Shown: positions 1 to 11,603 of the stretch, one piece after another
Layout: every line of letters starts with the position of its first letter
How positions within the stretch are numbered: the first letter of the stretch is position 1
DNA from: Lithospermum erythrorhizon
Taxonomy: Eukaryota; Streptophyta; Magnoliopsida; Boraginales; Boraginaceae
Length of the DNA stretch: 64,000 nucleotides
Reading direction: 5' to 3'
Assembly: GCA_019722365.1 (NCBI GenBank)
Contig: JADFUC010001730.1
Location: 62,001 to 126,000, forward strand
Program-made: the position numbers and the translations under genes
The notes under the pieces: generated by a model
Database searches by the model: none
The model's input: only the letters and a program-made list of their open reading frames with translations
What the model was told of the DNA's origin: nothing

Positions 1-285
1 AGAAGAAGATGAAGTGTGATGTGATGATGTGGAGGATAGGTATGATTAGATATTTAAAAAAACTTCGAGGTCGTTCGGTTTCGGTTAATTCCCATTTGCT
101 CGTGCTTAAATCTCCACGAACCCGATTTGAATAAAATTATTCCATAGCCAACGCTCTAAATTATAAATGAAATTCGGCTCAAAAGTTTTCTTCTGAAATA
201 ATATTATCGTCGAAAAATTATATACTATTCGGGTCCATAGGCCGAAAAATTTAAATTTTTTTTTTTTTTGTAGCAGGTTATTACA
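1..285 (-). mobile_element. LTR fragment of Tekay-like gypsy family (runs off left edge)
   Basis: Read on the minus strand this begins with TGTAATAACC at 285 and then has a long A-run, as at the LTR starts at 26915 (plus) and 61016 (minus). The match to the LTR at 60700-61016 continues to base 1, through a shared segment around 130-240, so the LTR continues outside the window. The bases after 285 are not gypsy internal sequence, so this is the outer edge of a 5' LTR or a solo LTR whose body lies to the left. Confidence 0.8.
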
Positions 286-510
286 ATATTAATAAATTAT
301 CAAAATAAGTGATCAATATATTAACAAATTAAAAAAAACGAATTATCAAATTATCAAATATTCAAAAAAAAAAATAGATTATCAAATTTTTAATAAATTA
401 TCAAATTAAAAATATTATCAAATTATTTAATCATTATATTAACAAATTATCAAAAAACAAATGATCAATATATTAACAAATTAAAAAACAGATTATCAAA
501 TTATTTGGAG
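286..510. repeat. AT-rich degenerate tandem repeat
   Basis: Short units of the type AAATTATCAAATT and ATATTAACAAATT recur many times with little else between them. This is low-complexity AT-rich DNA next to the LTR insertion point. No coding potential is visible. Confidence 0.7.
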
Positions 511-1530
511 ATTTTTTTTTACCAGGATCTTCATTTTTAAAATTTCCAACCGACCTCTTCCATATTGGTCCTAATTCTTTACTTATATTTTTAAGAATCT
601 ATCTGTCATCCATTACCACCTCATATCTGAGCCGATTTCCCGTTTCGCTGCATCAGCACTACCCTTTGTGCACCATAAACCTAAGCCACAACTTCGATCA
701 TATGAACCCCAGGCCCGGAAACAACTCTTTATTACCGCTACTATCTATCATGGCTACCATTCCGATTTAAATCCTATTGTTATTCAAGCCAAAAGGAGGG
801 AGAAGAGTTTGGGGTGGCAGAAAAAAGAAAGAAGAGAACAAAGAAGAAAGATGCTTAAAAGGTTAGGGTTTTAATTTGTTTGAGCTTTAAGAATTGAGTA
901 AAAAGACACAAAACCACGTCTCCGTATTTTTTAGCTATAAGCCGCAGTTGGCCGCTATAGGCGTATTTCTAAATAATTAGGCCCATGACAGCGACGCTGA
1001 AATGGCGGGCCACAGCTGGGTGCATTGAAGGCTGTGATAGTCTTCGCTATTTCTGACTTTAGGTGAAGCCATTGATATTATAGAACTTGTCGACATAAGT
1101 TTAGTTCTCTTTATAAAGGTGAAATTTATTCCGTCGTGAACAAATAAAAGTATATAAGACTAAAAGAGGTAATATGGATTCTTCGTATACTTTTGCCTTG
1201 AAAATAGGCTTGTTCATTTGCATTTGTGGAGCAGATTTGTTTGCAAGTGATAATTATTCACCGAATATTTGTTAAACAATGAGATATAATTCGATCATGT
1301 TATGTGTACAAGTTTCTTGATTGTGGAAGATCTTTTTTTACAAGATTATCTGCATCAAATATTGAAAGATTTTGTTTGAAATCCAAGCAACCAATCTGTT
1401 TTGTAATGTGTCGAAGATCTTTCTTGAAACCCAATCAACCGATTTGTTCCCATAATGTGGCAACAATCTCCAGGACGTTCGGGACAAACAACCTCTATAT
1501 AATGAATTGCATATTTAAATGTTGGGTAAC
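511..1530. other. Unassigned interval
   Basis: No recognised gene. A 68-codon frame at 668-874 (plus) has a Lys/Arg-rich end but no family resemblance and no supporting signals, so I do not call it. Around 930-1040 there is a GC-richer patch with motifs such as GCCGCTATAGGCG, which resemble the subterminal repeats of CACTA transposons. That is only a hint. Confidence 0.4.
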
Positions 1531-1894
1531 GATATCGTAATTATCGTTTTGGCTCGATTTTCTACACGTTTGGTTATCGAAGGCTTCATTGCCTGTCGAA
1601 TCAAGGAAACCCGATCCGCACACCTTCAAAATTAACCCGACTAAGACCTTACACTAAAATAGAAATAGAAGGGACAGAATGTGAAGAGGAGTCCTGAACT
1701 TTAACGCACAAAGGTAGGGAGGTTCTCTACGCAGCTCTTAAAGGCACCTAAGCTAAGAGTGGAACTCACAAAAGATCGCAAAGCCAAAGGTTCAAACTAA
1801 CACACCTAACAACCTATCGCGCTATATTGGATTAGGTTAAGAGTTGAGTAGGTTGGGTTAGGTCACATAGATTATTGACCAACACTTTCCAACA
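1531..1894 (-). repeat. 3' LTR of the copia element
   Basis: On the minus strand it starts TGTTGGAAAG at 1894, just after the polypurine tract. It aligns over its length with 9170-9519; shared blocks include the segment at about 1830-1880 ('gtcacatagattattg' type sequence). The two LTRs differ at many positions, so the insertion is old. Confidence 0.8.
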
Positions 1895-2099
1895 ATCTCA
1901 CTTTGGCCGAGGTGGCGCGTTTAATCCCCAGCGATTGTAAGAACTTGTACTCCTTATAGATCGGGCAAAGAATACCAAGCATGCGAGAATCACTTGAAGG
2001 AATGTCTGCTTTCAGCATCCACAAAAAATGGGACAATAATATCAAAGCATGCCCACAAGTACACTGAGACAAGAACAACGACAAGAACACAAGCATCCC

Positions 2100-2560
2100 A
2101 ACATGCCAAGTCCACAAAAAAGTGGACGTAACTCTACCACAAAGATCCTCGAGTTTGACAATGAGACATTTAAAGCCAAGCATGTCAATCCACAAAGACG
2201 CACTTTACCACAAAGGTCCCCTGAAGTTCAAATTTCATCTTAGTACACGAATTACAAAGCATGTCAAGTCCACAAAGGACGTAATCCTACCACAAAGGGC
2301 CTCGAGTTCATCAACACCCATTAATTTAACATTAAGCATGTCAAGTCCAAACAATGTAACTCTACCACAGCTGGCCCTCCAGCTCGACAACAAGACATTA
2401 CCTAACACTAAGTATGGCAAGTCCACAAAGGCCAGAACTCTACCATAATGGTCTTCGAGTTCGACAATAATGACACGAACAGTAAGCATGTCAAGTCCAC
2501 AAAGGACAGAACTCTACCACAAAGGTCCTCGAGTTCAACAAAAAAAGAGAAAATACAAAA
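2100..2560. repeat. Six-copy tandem repeat, period about 77 bp
   Basis: Units begin with CATGTCAAGTCCACAAAG or a variant at about 2102, 2181, 2260, 2337, 2413 and 2487, giving spacings of 79, 79, 77, 76 and 74 bases. Each unit also carries CTACCACAAAGG and CTCGAGTTC. The array sits between the RT remnant and the 3' LTR of the copia element. Open frames through it follow the repeat and are not genes. Confidence 0.9.
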
Positions 2561-2638
2561 CCACATCACTATTAACAAACACTCAGTAAGTTAATAGATC
2601 ACACAAAGTGACTAAATAAAAAACAGACACAAAGTCCC

Positions 2639-2698
2639 CAAACCACAATCAATAGTGGTTTTTAAGTACCTCAACAACCATTTCATGGCATTCCAATG
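2639..2698 (-). pseudogene. Copia reverse transcriptase, C-terminal remnant
   Basis: The minus-strand translation reads HWNAMKWLLRYLKTTIDCGL, the conserved copia signature near the RT/RNase H junction that lies between the catalytic core and the RNase H domain. The surrounding frame is broken, and no flanking domain can be followed for more than a few tens of residues. It fixes the element's superfamily and orientation. Confidence 0.9.
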
Positions 2699-2839
2699 AA
2701 GCATACTCAACACACAATTAGTAGTAAGATGCATATTCACAAATATAATATTAGAGATTGAAAATTTACTCAAAAACTCTAGGACATATGCATCTCCATT
2801 CAACAGTAAGTTTCTCACAAAGACAACAACAAAAGTGAG

Positions 2840-4150
2840 TGAACATGCTCAAACATGGCATACATATGGCAACATGATCAAGAATATCTACATAATTTAT
2901 TCCCTCATTTTGTCATTCTTTTAACAATCAAATTACATTCTAAAACACATGCATTTCATCAATCAAATCATTCTCCACCTCATTGGAAATGGCAGACTGT
3001 CTCCCTCGTTTGTGGCATCGTATTAAATCTCTATACATTACTTTTAAGCACTTGAGGTTCACCTAAGGGGAATGAGGCGACTTATGCTACTAAAGTGCCT
3101 ACGATTATGCAAAATCTCTAATATTTTATCACTCTTATGACCTAATCTATTATTCCAGAAAATAGATTTATCATCAACAATAATATTCATAGAAGTACAG
3201 GTTCAACATGACAAACATACAAGTTATTTTTTTTAAATGAGACAAAATAACAAAGAGAACCTTTCAGTTTTCCTTAACTCCCTTCCCCATTTCCCTCGGA
3301 TAACATCGTCAAGAGAAGCCTGATATAACCCAAATTATACGTGAATTAGGAACATGCCTACCATTCTTCAAGATAAATTCAAAACCGGAAAGAGAACACA
3401 AGATATACATCACAATCTATCGCATTTGATTTCAATTTCTCATACACAAAAAATCCATAACAATCTCTTTATAGTTTGAAAACATATGCTTATAAGGGGG
3501 TATGGAAAGTGGTGAAGAAAAAGAGTGCAAATAATTGAATATTACAATAAATATTGTGCATGTCAAAGGTCTTTAGTTGTTAATGTCGATACTACGCTAA
3601 TTTAGTGCCAGAGACTTACATTGCTGGTGGGATTAATAGCAACGTTTCTTTCACGAAGACCCTTGATCCAATTTCTCTAGCATTGCAGTAGTAGTGCCTA
3701 CAGATGATCCATACGGGAAGGTTAAATCAGCTTAGGTTCTTAAACAATAGGTGGATAATAATTCAATACAGGTTATATGTAAGCATAACATATAAACATG
3801 CGTAGTACATAAAGTTTCATTGAAATATAAAAAGTAACAATATTGATCATTTTTATTTACACATAACGAAAAGATTCACTTGTTTCAGCAAACTAACGCG
3901 GCTAGGCAAATACGTCTAAGACCTATGTTAGATGCATCTTCTCGTGCTTGCACGGGGTAGTGGTTTGGTAAAGGCGTGACAACATTAGTCTGCAATTTGT
4001 GGCAGCATATACTTTGATATCACCTCTATCAAAATATATCTAATCGGGTGATACTGAGTACGTGTTGGATTTGTGATGTGCTCGAGGCTCTTTCGGCAGT
4101 ATGGCTCAGAGTGTTGTCATGTAACAATTCATTTGGTCACCAGTACTATA
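2840..4150. other. Unassigned AT-rich interval inside the copia element
   Basis: I see no conserved protein motif on either strand. It probably contains eroded copia pol plus internal sequence of the gypsy element whose polypurine-tract-like sequence begins at about 4155. The boundary between the two is not visible. Confidence 0.4.
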
Positions 4151-5600
4151 TGTCTAAATTTCGAGGACGAAATTTTGGTTAGTAGGGTAGAATGATATAA
4201 GTTAAATTTTATGATTTAAATAATAATTGAGTTTTCAGCTCCGTTAAAACAAGCAGGAACTAAGCGAGTGTATAACTAAGTACTACTAAATGCTTTCCCC
4301 TCCCCAGCTAAGAAAGGAAAATGATACCGTCTTTTATTAACATTAGACACTTCTACTTGTAAGTGACACCTCTTGCTTGCTTTATTTTTCTTGAGAAATT
4401 TAATGACCTAAATGTAATCTACTTATATCGAAAGCAAACAAGACAAAATATTTTCTTTTCTTCCTTAGACTACATTGAAAGCTTCTCCCCACTTAAAATT
4501 TTCTTTTCTTTGTTCTTCTCTCTTCAAATCCCTTAACACTTAAGTTTCTTTCAAGTTTCAAGGAGAAAGGTATAAGTATATCTTTTATTGGTTATATAAC
4601 TAGTTGTATAATTGTGCCAAGAATTATTAATTAGCTAAGCTTCGTCCATTAATGATCATTAGAGTTCATATTAAATGGTTAATTATAAGTATGTTAGTTC
4701 TAGGGCTATAAATTGTAAATTTCATTCTTGTTTAAGTATATAGTAAATTGATTACCTATAATATACATAAACTAGATTAGAGAATCACATGTTAGTTCTA
4801 GTTTAACTATATAATAGAATTTGGATAGTACTATTCATTTTAGATTCTTGATACAACTAATATAATTTGAATATAGACAAAAGTTAAAATGAGTATAGTA
4901 GTATATCATAAAAAGAGATGGAATTGCATAAGTTAAAGAGGAGTTTACAAATTTAGTAGCTATTGTTAGTTAAAGTTATTAAAATAAAAGTAATTGTTAT
5001 TTTTGTATTATTTAGGCATTGATATTGAATAAGTGATGGGAGTAAGTAAAATGCAATATAATTGGCTTGGACTAGAGGTGAGTACTTATATCACGTGTCT
5101 ATAATCTTTAAATACATTATAATATGTGTATTGGCATATTTGTCTTGTTGTAAGTGAATATGAGGAAATATTTAATGAGGTGATATCGAGTAATTTGTAA
5201 CCTTGATTATGTTAGCGTGATATAATGGTATATGTGTTATAAGTATGAGAATGGGTTGATTGAACTATTTGGTTGTATTGAGGAATATATTTGAATACCA
5301 GCGTAAAATATTAAGGATGTTGTAGATTTCAACTATGATGATATGGCTATATATGAGTAAACAGTTAATGTTATAGAATAATTGTTAAATGGATTATATA
5401 TGTTTACGAATATAATGAATAAATTATTTGGTTGATAACAATAAAGGATGAGATAAAAATATTGAAAATGAATTGTTGTGATAAATGTGAATATATGATG
5501 TTGTGAATTATGAGGTTAACCTAAGATGACGTGATGCTATGATATGGTAATATTATGAAAGTGGATATAATTTTGAGTTGTGATTTATGATGTGATATTG

Positions 5601-5725
5601 CCGGTATTCTCTAGAATCAACGGTCCCATAGGATCACCGGTATTCGCGAATCAACGACCTTTGTGTCCGGTATTTGTTGGAATCAACGGCCCTATAGTCC
5701 GGTATTCAATGGAATCAACGGTCAT
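5601..5725. repeat. Four-copy tandem repeat, period 30-36 bp
   Basis: The unit CCGGTATT...GAATCAACGG recurs at 5601, 5637, 5667 and 5699. It lies within the gypsy LTR, where such minisatellites are common. Confidence 0.85.
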
Positions 5726-5867
5726 ATGATTTATCTAAAAAGAAAAAAATGTGATAGTGTGTGAACTTTATTCCGTTAGTTATTGAGATGTTGAGATAAT
5801 TCGATTGGATATGATGTTGTGTTGTTTCCCAGATTTCTTTGGAGTAAACAGGGTAATTGATTTTACA

Positions 5868-6062
5868 TTTATCCTCGTTCTTTGGGTAGAAGCAGTGGCG
5901 TGAATTCACATTATGTTGTCTCGTTCTTTGAATTAGAAACAGCAGTGGCGTTGATATTAAATTATTTTGTCATCGTTTGCTAGAGTAGAAACAACGAGTG
6001 AATGTTGATTGTTACATTATTTGTCACTTGTTTGTTGGATTAAGAGCCACAGTGGCGTTAAA
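5868..6062. repeat. Four-copy tandem repeat, period about 50-56 bp
   Basis: The unit carries TCGTTTG/CTTTG, then TAGAAACAGCAGTGGCGTT, followed by an AT-rich tail. The AGTGGCGT motif falls at about 5893, 5943 and 6050, with a degenerate third unit near 5991. It lies in the same LTR as the 30-36 bp array. Confidence 0.8.
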
Positions 6063-6480
6063 CTTTTTTCTATTAGAGGGAGTAGGCTACAATAGAGGAA
6101 GAGATTAGAGTTATTGTTGCTTATGTGATATAATGGGAGTTCTTGATTTTATAGGTGATAGTATATTATATGGGCTTTGATATTATCATTATTATACGAT
6201 ATTATTGAATTATTTTGTAAATTGATTGTATTAAATTATTTGGAGATATTAAATTATGCGAGAGATCCTTATGGAGGCTTGACTAGTGATATGAATAAGT
6301 ATGATAAAATATAATGGCTTGTTATATGAATACATGTTTATATATTACAAATATATATGGAGGCATTATTAATTATCCGCGATTATGCGATATTACATGT
6401 TTATATATGTGTGGTTGAATATGACTTGTTATATGAATATTAAGAACTTTCTCATTCGCCCTTCTATTTAGGGACCCCCA

Positions 6481-7540
6481 GTATTGTTTGTTGTTGAGAA
6501 AAGTGGTAAAAGCATCATTTGTGGCAAGAATTCGGTAGGTATAATTCGAGATTTGGGTGGCTAGGATATCTCAGTCTTGATGGGAAACATGTTGTCAATA
6601 GTATGTATCTAAACGTGTTGTACTATATGATTTCTGATTGTTGAAATTGTGGATATAAATTGTTATCTTAGATCACCATCTAGGCATTGTCACTTTGTAT
6701 TTTTCTTTCATTCTTTTGGTCCAGATTGTATGGTGACTCTGATGTTCATGTTGCTGGCGAACCTAACCTCGGGGCGGCCGACTTGAGGCGAATTCGTTAC
6801 AAGCTGAAGCACGACTTGAGCTCTCTCATGAATTTCTTAATCCAGCGAAGCTTAACTGCGGGCGTCACGTCTGCCGTGCACTCGGATTTTGTGGTAGAGA
6901 TCGACAACGGTGCTGTTGGAACTCTCAGAGTCTGCTCGTTAAGGCAGAACACGTATCAGTTGGGGCAGCTATGGGTCTTTGTCGGTTTGGGCGGTATCGG
7001 TGTATCCATGGCTGGCAGCTCTTCATCTCCACCATACACCAAGAATGCATCTTTAGTTCTTTGAGATACTTGAATGCCTTATTATCTGATCCGGTGGCTT
7101 TACTTTGGATTGGCAGTATCTGTAGTAGCAGCTCGATGCATATGACCGCGGCCGAGTGGAGTATTGTGCGGCATGGCATACATGATAGATCCCTCAAGCT
7201 GAAGAATAGGGTATGTCCATCATTTTTTCTTCTCGGCGTCGGTGGTGGGACACCGTGACCTATTTGAGGTGAGCATATGTTGGATGAAGATGACCTTTCT
7301 TGAATCATTCATCACAGACGCTGCGATACGCACTTGGGTAAGTGTCCTAGCAAGTCAGTCGACTGTTGAAAACGATCTCGGTGAATTTGATTCCTAGAAT
7401 ATATTGTGTTTAACTTTAAGTCCTTCGTTAGAAAAGCATTTGAGCAACCCGATTCTTGGCCCGAGTTGAGTAACTTCCATTGTACAATAATCGATATGTC
7501 ATGACATCTGAACTATAAAATAAATGTAACTCCCGCTACT
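6481..7540. other. GC-richer unassigned interval
   Basis: A frame of 125 codons at 6687-7064 (plus) and overlapping frames on both strands occur because the GC content is higher here, but none shows a recognisable domain. The segment lies between a gypsy LTR and copia RT, so it is most likely retrotransposon LTR or leader sequence. I cannot assign it. Confidence 0.4.
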
Positions 7541-7549
7541 TGTATACAC

Positions 7550-7800
7550 AAGATTCTTCTTACGTTACAGGTGAATCCAAAACTCTTGATTGATTAAATC
7601 AAATCGAATTCAAACTGCCGGATGCTTCTAGCTTTGAGACCATAAATGGACCTCTGGCAGCTTGCATACCTTCTTAGAATCCTTTGGGATATATGTAAAA
7701 CTTGGAGAGTTTGGCACCGTAATAGCATCCTCATAGAATTTTCACTTAGGAAGCGGTCTTTCACGTCCATTTGCCCGAATTCGCAATCATAAAATCTTGC
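7550..7800 (-). pseudogene. Copia reverse transcriptase, core remnant
   Basis: On the minus strand around 7800-7745 the translation gives a run containing QMDVK followed by F-L, the copia 'WQMDVKTAFLNG' block. Further along (about 7690-7640) come fragments matching the 'KLQRSIYGLK' block, reached only by changing frame, and then a tail resembling the Asp/Glu-rich 'DE-CVY' block. Several frameshifts separate the blocks. It belongs to the same element as the remnant at 2639-2698, about 5 kb away because of the nested insertion. Confidence 0.8.
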
Positions 7801-8699
7801 GATAGCTAAGATTATCGGATGGACTTAAGCGTAGCCAACGGCGAATAGGTTTGATCATAGTCCCTCAGTGAACTTGATTGGAGCCTTTTAAGCCATGAGC
7901 ACTTTGCTTTGGCTTATGGGCGTTTCGTCTTTGTCATTTCTTCTAGAATGCCCATTTACACTTTCGATAAGGCGAACCATTGATAAATCGCAAGGCAAAC
8001 TTAAATTTGTTACATTGAATCCGGCTTCAGTGCATGGCTACTAGCCATTTATGAGCATCCTTGCTATTCATTGCCTCCTCATAAGAGCCGGGCTCTTAAC
8101 ACATTATGTAATTCCAACTTTTCTAATCACAGAGTCAAATAAGTTCTAGTAAATTATAGAACATGCATTTTCATTCATTTCAATCTTGCTTTCTTTAGTT
8201 TCAGTGGCTACATAAGTCTGACTAACAGCCTTAAAAGCGTTTTGTTGAATTAAACGCACTTAATTTTGTTTCCACATGTTAAAATGGATTTTCGTTAAAA
8301 GCGAACCGCCATATTGATTTAGCATTACATCCCTTATAACAAAAATATAGAAAATAACAAATCAAATATAGCACAAATATCAAAAGATTTGAATTTTATG
8401 CACTCGAAACATAAAAATCGATAACACGATTCAACACAAGATGATACATATCTACTTAAAGAAATTTAAATAAACACCATGACGGAACCCGATTGATTTG
8501 ACAGAGATGGTGAAATTTAAAGGGATTAAGCCTCTTTACCGTTCTTGAAACTTGCAAAAAGTTTCGACACTACGCCCAGCAGTTTTAAGCTCCAAAAATA
8601 GGTGGATTCAACACAAAGTCAATTTGGTCAAAGAAAAGTCAACTCTTGTAAGATATGAAGTCAACTTTCAAATGCAATTGACGCTTAGTCAATGTCATT

Positions 8700-9157
8700 A
8701 TTCACGCATCATTTATTAATCCCATTCTAGCGGATTGGCTGTAGCGTCGATATTCGCGCCTCAGCGGTTCAGCCCGAGCCTCGGTGGCGTCGAGTAGCTC
8801 GGTCTCCCTCTTCATATCGAAAGCGGATCCGGCGACCCGCGAATAGATTTGGAACTCCAGAGTGGCGTGATGCAGGCGGCGGCTGCAGTCGTTCTCCGGC
8901 CCGAGCGGGCGGCGTTGCAGTCCACGAACCCGTGAGCTGCCAGATCTACAACTCCGGTCAGATCTCGGGAGCTTTTTCTCCATATCTGACGGATATATTT
9001 GGTTGTAACAGGTTTCTTGTTCTTTCCAAGATCCCGGCGAGTACGCCTTACTCGATGGACAAATCCGGCGAACTTAAACCGAGCTCCAACAAATCCGACT
9101 AATAGATCCGGAAACCCCTAAAGCGGTTTTCGAACGATCCGACAACAATTAACCCAA
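8700..9157 (-). pseudogene. Copia leader / gag-start remnant
   Basis: This GC-rich stretch directly follows the primer-binding site on the minus strand, where the untranslated leader and start of gag are expected. A 93-codon frame (8702-8983, minus) rich in Arg is open, but I cannot match it to a gag domain. Position is the main evidence. Confidence 0.45.
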
Positions 9158-9169
9158 GCTCTGATACCA
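9158..9169 (-). other. Primer-binding site, tRNA-Met type
   Basis: Read on the minus strand this is TGGTATCAGAGC, which matches the 3' end of plant initiator tRNA-Met used to prime copia reverse transcription. It immediately follows the 5' LTR. Confidence 0.9.
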
Positions 9170-9519
9170 CTATTCTCGTTGTCGTTTTGGCTCAATTTCC
9201 TACACGTTTGATTCTATCGAGCTACGCGCCATGATCGGGACTAGAGGCGTGACTGCAGTTCAGGCCATTGGACACTAAGATAGAAATAGAAAGGACTCGA
9301 GTGTAAGAAGGGAGTCCTGAACTCCTAACCACACCCAAAACGGGGAGGTTATCTCATGATTCTTAAAGGCAAGCTAAAGGTGGAACACAAAGAGGCACCC
9401 AAAGCGAGGTTCAAATAACACACTAACAACCTATTACATTATATATGATTAGGTTAAGAATTAGTGGATTGGGTTGCTAAGATTGGGTCACATAGATTAT
9501 TGGGCCAACATTTCCAACA
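9170..9519 (-). repeat. 5' LTR of the copia element
   Basis: It starts TGTTGGAAATGTTGG at 9519 on the minus strand and ends at the primer-binding site. It pairs with the LTR at 1531-1894. The flanking TTAAC at 9520-9524 resembles GTAAC at 1526-1530. Confidence 0.8.
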
Positions 9520-9604
9520 TTAACTAAGATTGCATTCTATGAAAAACTATACATTGAGAGATTGCGGACAAATTTTATTCTTCTATATATTAAACTTTAT
9601 CTTA

Positions 9605-9611
9605 GTGTCGT

Positions 9612-9661
<50 letters not shown>
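9605..9661. repeat. TA dinucleotide microsatellite
   Basis: About 57 bases of nearly pure (TA)n, interrupted only by single C and G substitutions. It lies about 85 bases outside the copia 5' LTR. Confidence 0.9.
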
Positions 9662-9662
<1 letters not shown>

Positions 9663-11215
9663 ACAACACAAATTGTCTTTAGAGATTGAGAGACAGGAGT
9701 TGTCAAGTAGTATAATGAATAGGCAGTATCGTCAACAAATTCGATATCACAGTACTAGGTTTTTTCTTAATCAACAGTAACATTTAATCAAAAGAGTAAA
9801 TTTAAATCTAGACTGCTAACTAAATTGACTAAGCAATTAAATTAGCTAATACTAAATGAATGCACAAAAGTGAATCTTACTTAATATTCAGTATAGTTAG
9901 GACACCGATTTCATCGGATTAAATCGATTATTTTACCTAGTAGTTGCTGATAGTTCGTGGCAAAACATTCCTATAAGATTGATATTCTTCTCGATTAACA
10001 CCAATTAAGTCTCACAAGCTAGTATATACATGATGAAACACAAAATAGGAGATGCTTTTTAATAACATATCTTTATTAAATTGCACGTAAGCGTTACTAT
10101 CTACATGGTAATTGAAACATGTGTTACGATTGATAATTACGTGAGTGACAACCCTATTTCTAGCAATTAATCACTTATGAACTACTTAATATTGATATTA
10201 AATACTAATTACAGCGCAATAATCAAATTATGAAACTAAAATTAAATTAACTCCAAGAAAAATCAATCATCGATCCAATACATCGTAGTCACGACTAATA
10301 ATAAAATTAGTTCATAATAAAAGACATAAATAAATACATGAAATTAATAGCATTCATCCTTAATAATAAAAATATATTGAATTAGAATTATTCGAACCAA
10401 TTAAAGTAATCGCTCAACTTTGATTTTGTACTGTCTATCTCGGTGTAGGCTCAAATAGTGCTTAAAAACTCCAACAAAGATGATGAATTAACTGCAAAAT
10501 TCGGAGATCCTTGAATTTTTTCTTAAGCTATATAACATAAGTTGCCATAAACTAATATTAATGGTAGAATCGAACTTTATTCTTGGATCGTATTCAAATA
10601 TGAATGCTGAGTGAATTCTTCAATACTCTTGATTAATTTGGATTAAGCCCAGCTTTGCTTAGATAATTAACATAAAGCTGAAATAAAAGCAGCAAGTCAT
10701 TACTCGGTTAAGGTAAAAATAACATCAGTTAATAAATTGGAAATAATAGTATATAATAGCAGCTTATCATATATATTGGTGAATGATGAAGTTTATATTT
10801 ATAAACGTGAATCAACCATTTAATAAATTGTGTTGATTGAAAGTGAAAAGATTTCAAATTTAGGGGAGCCTGAAGTTCACTAGTAATATTTTGAAAAAGG
10901 CACCGACATATCGAGCATTCTGACAATTCCATTAACTAATTTTTTCTCTATTGATTAGTGCATTTTCTTTCATGATGAGGGGAGGTTCCTCATGAAAGAA
11001 AATGGGTTAACAATTTTCTGTTATTTTTCTTCACTTCTGTCTTATATAACATGCCACTGAACTTGTTATGACATACTAAGTGGATGACATCGTGATATTC
11101 GTAAAACTGTTGTAATTGAATAGAAACCAGATTATGAATTTTATTTAAATAAACAAAGTAGTCTGATATTACAACCAGACTCGTAATATAAAGTTTTAGG
11201 GTGAAACTTGCAGTA
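9662..11215. other. Unassigned AT-rich interval with one hairpin
   Basis: No gene or recognisable protein domain. One strong hairpin occurs at 10961-11004: a stem CATTTTCTTTCATGA pairs with TCATGAAAGAAAATG across a short loop. The region has the look of old LTR sequence, but no partner was seen in the window. Confidence 0.5.
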
Positions 11216-11603
11216 GATATACAATTTAAATCAACAATATATATTTGTAATTTGAGGGACTAACTAAAATGCTACCTATAGAAGAAATACATTATAAGGA
11301 GTACATAAATTCCATAAGCATAGATCATGGACTTAAATAAAGCTGGATCCAAGATAGTTATGCAAGTGCACATATGAAAGTAATGCATCACATACATAAG
11401 AGGCCTAGCCAGAAACCTTGTTACATACACACAAAATACATTACATATTGAAGCATTGTTTTAAGATGATAAGGAATAGTAGCAGTAATTAACAACAGTA
11501 AGTCCTAGCCTGGACAAAGCCTTATTCTTCAAGCATAACATTCTTAGTAATATCCGATTTCCGATGTTATGTGGCAAAGGACTCCATATTTTTTGCATCA
11601 CTT

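Larger units (their letters stand above)
4155..6480 (+). mobile_element. Gypsy-type LTR with tandem repeats, nested in the copia element
   Basis: The sequence AATTTCGAGGACGAAATTTT at about 4157, then GTAGAATGATA at about 4185, is the usual plant gypsy junction of pol end, polypurine tract and 3' LTR start. LTR-like sequence follows with AT-rich body, two internal tandem arrays (5601-5725 and 5868-6062) and no reading frame. Its right end is not visible: 6480 is a minimum and it may reach 7380. No second LTR was found, so this is a 3'-end fragment. Confidence 0.6.
1531..9519 (-). mobile_element. Degenerate Ty1/copia retrotransposon with nested insertion
   Basis: Two similar LTRs in direct orientation bound this element, at 1531-1894 and 9170-9519. 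Reading on the minus strand, the 5' LTR is followed by a primer-binding site matching initiator tRNA-Met, and the 3' LTR is preceded by a typical copia polypurine tract (AAGTGAGAT). Copia RT remnants lie at about 7550-7800 and 2639-2698 on the minus strand. The 4 bases TAAC flank both ends, consistent with a target-site duplication. The gag-protease-integrase region is largely missing. The middle (about 3.1-7.4 kb) holds foreign repeat DNA, including a gypsy LTR. No long reading frame survives, so the element is dead. Confidence 0.8.

Noticed and set aside
668..874. 68-codon basic frame
   Set aside because: No family resemblance and no promoter or intron signals; the length is expected by chance in this composition.
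2100..2560. Regularly spaced repeats that could suggest a CRISPR array
   Set aside because: Units are about 77 bases and similar along their whole length, with no unique spacers. The context is a plant retrotransposon.
6687..7064. 125-codon frame in a GC-richer patch
   Set aside because: Frames of similar length are open on both strands here, no domain is visible, and it sits between retroelement fragments.
8702..8983. 93-codon Arg/Glu-rich minus-strand frame as a host gene
   Set aside because: It follows the copia primer site at the position of the leader and gag start, so it is annotated as element sequence.
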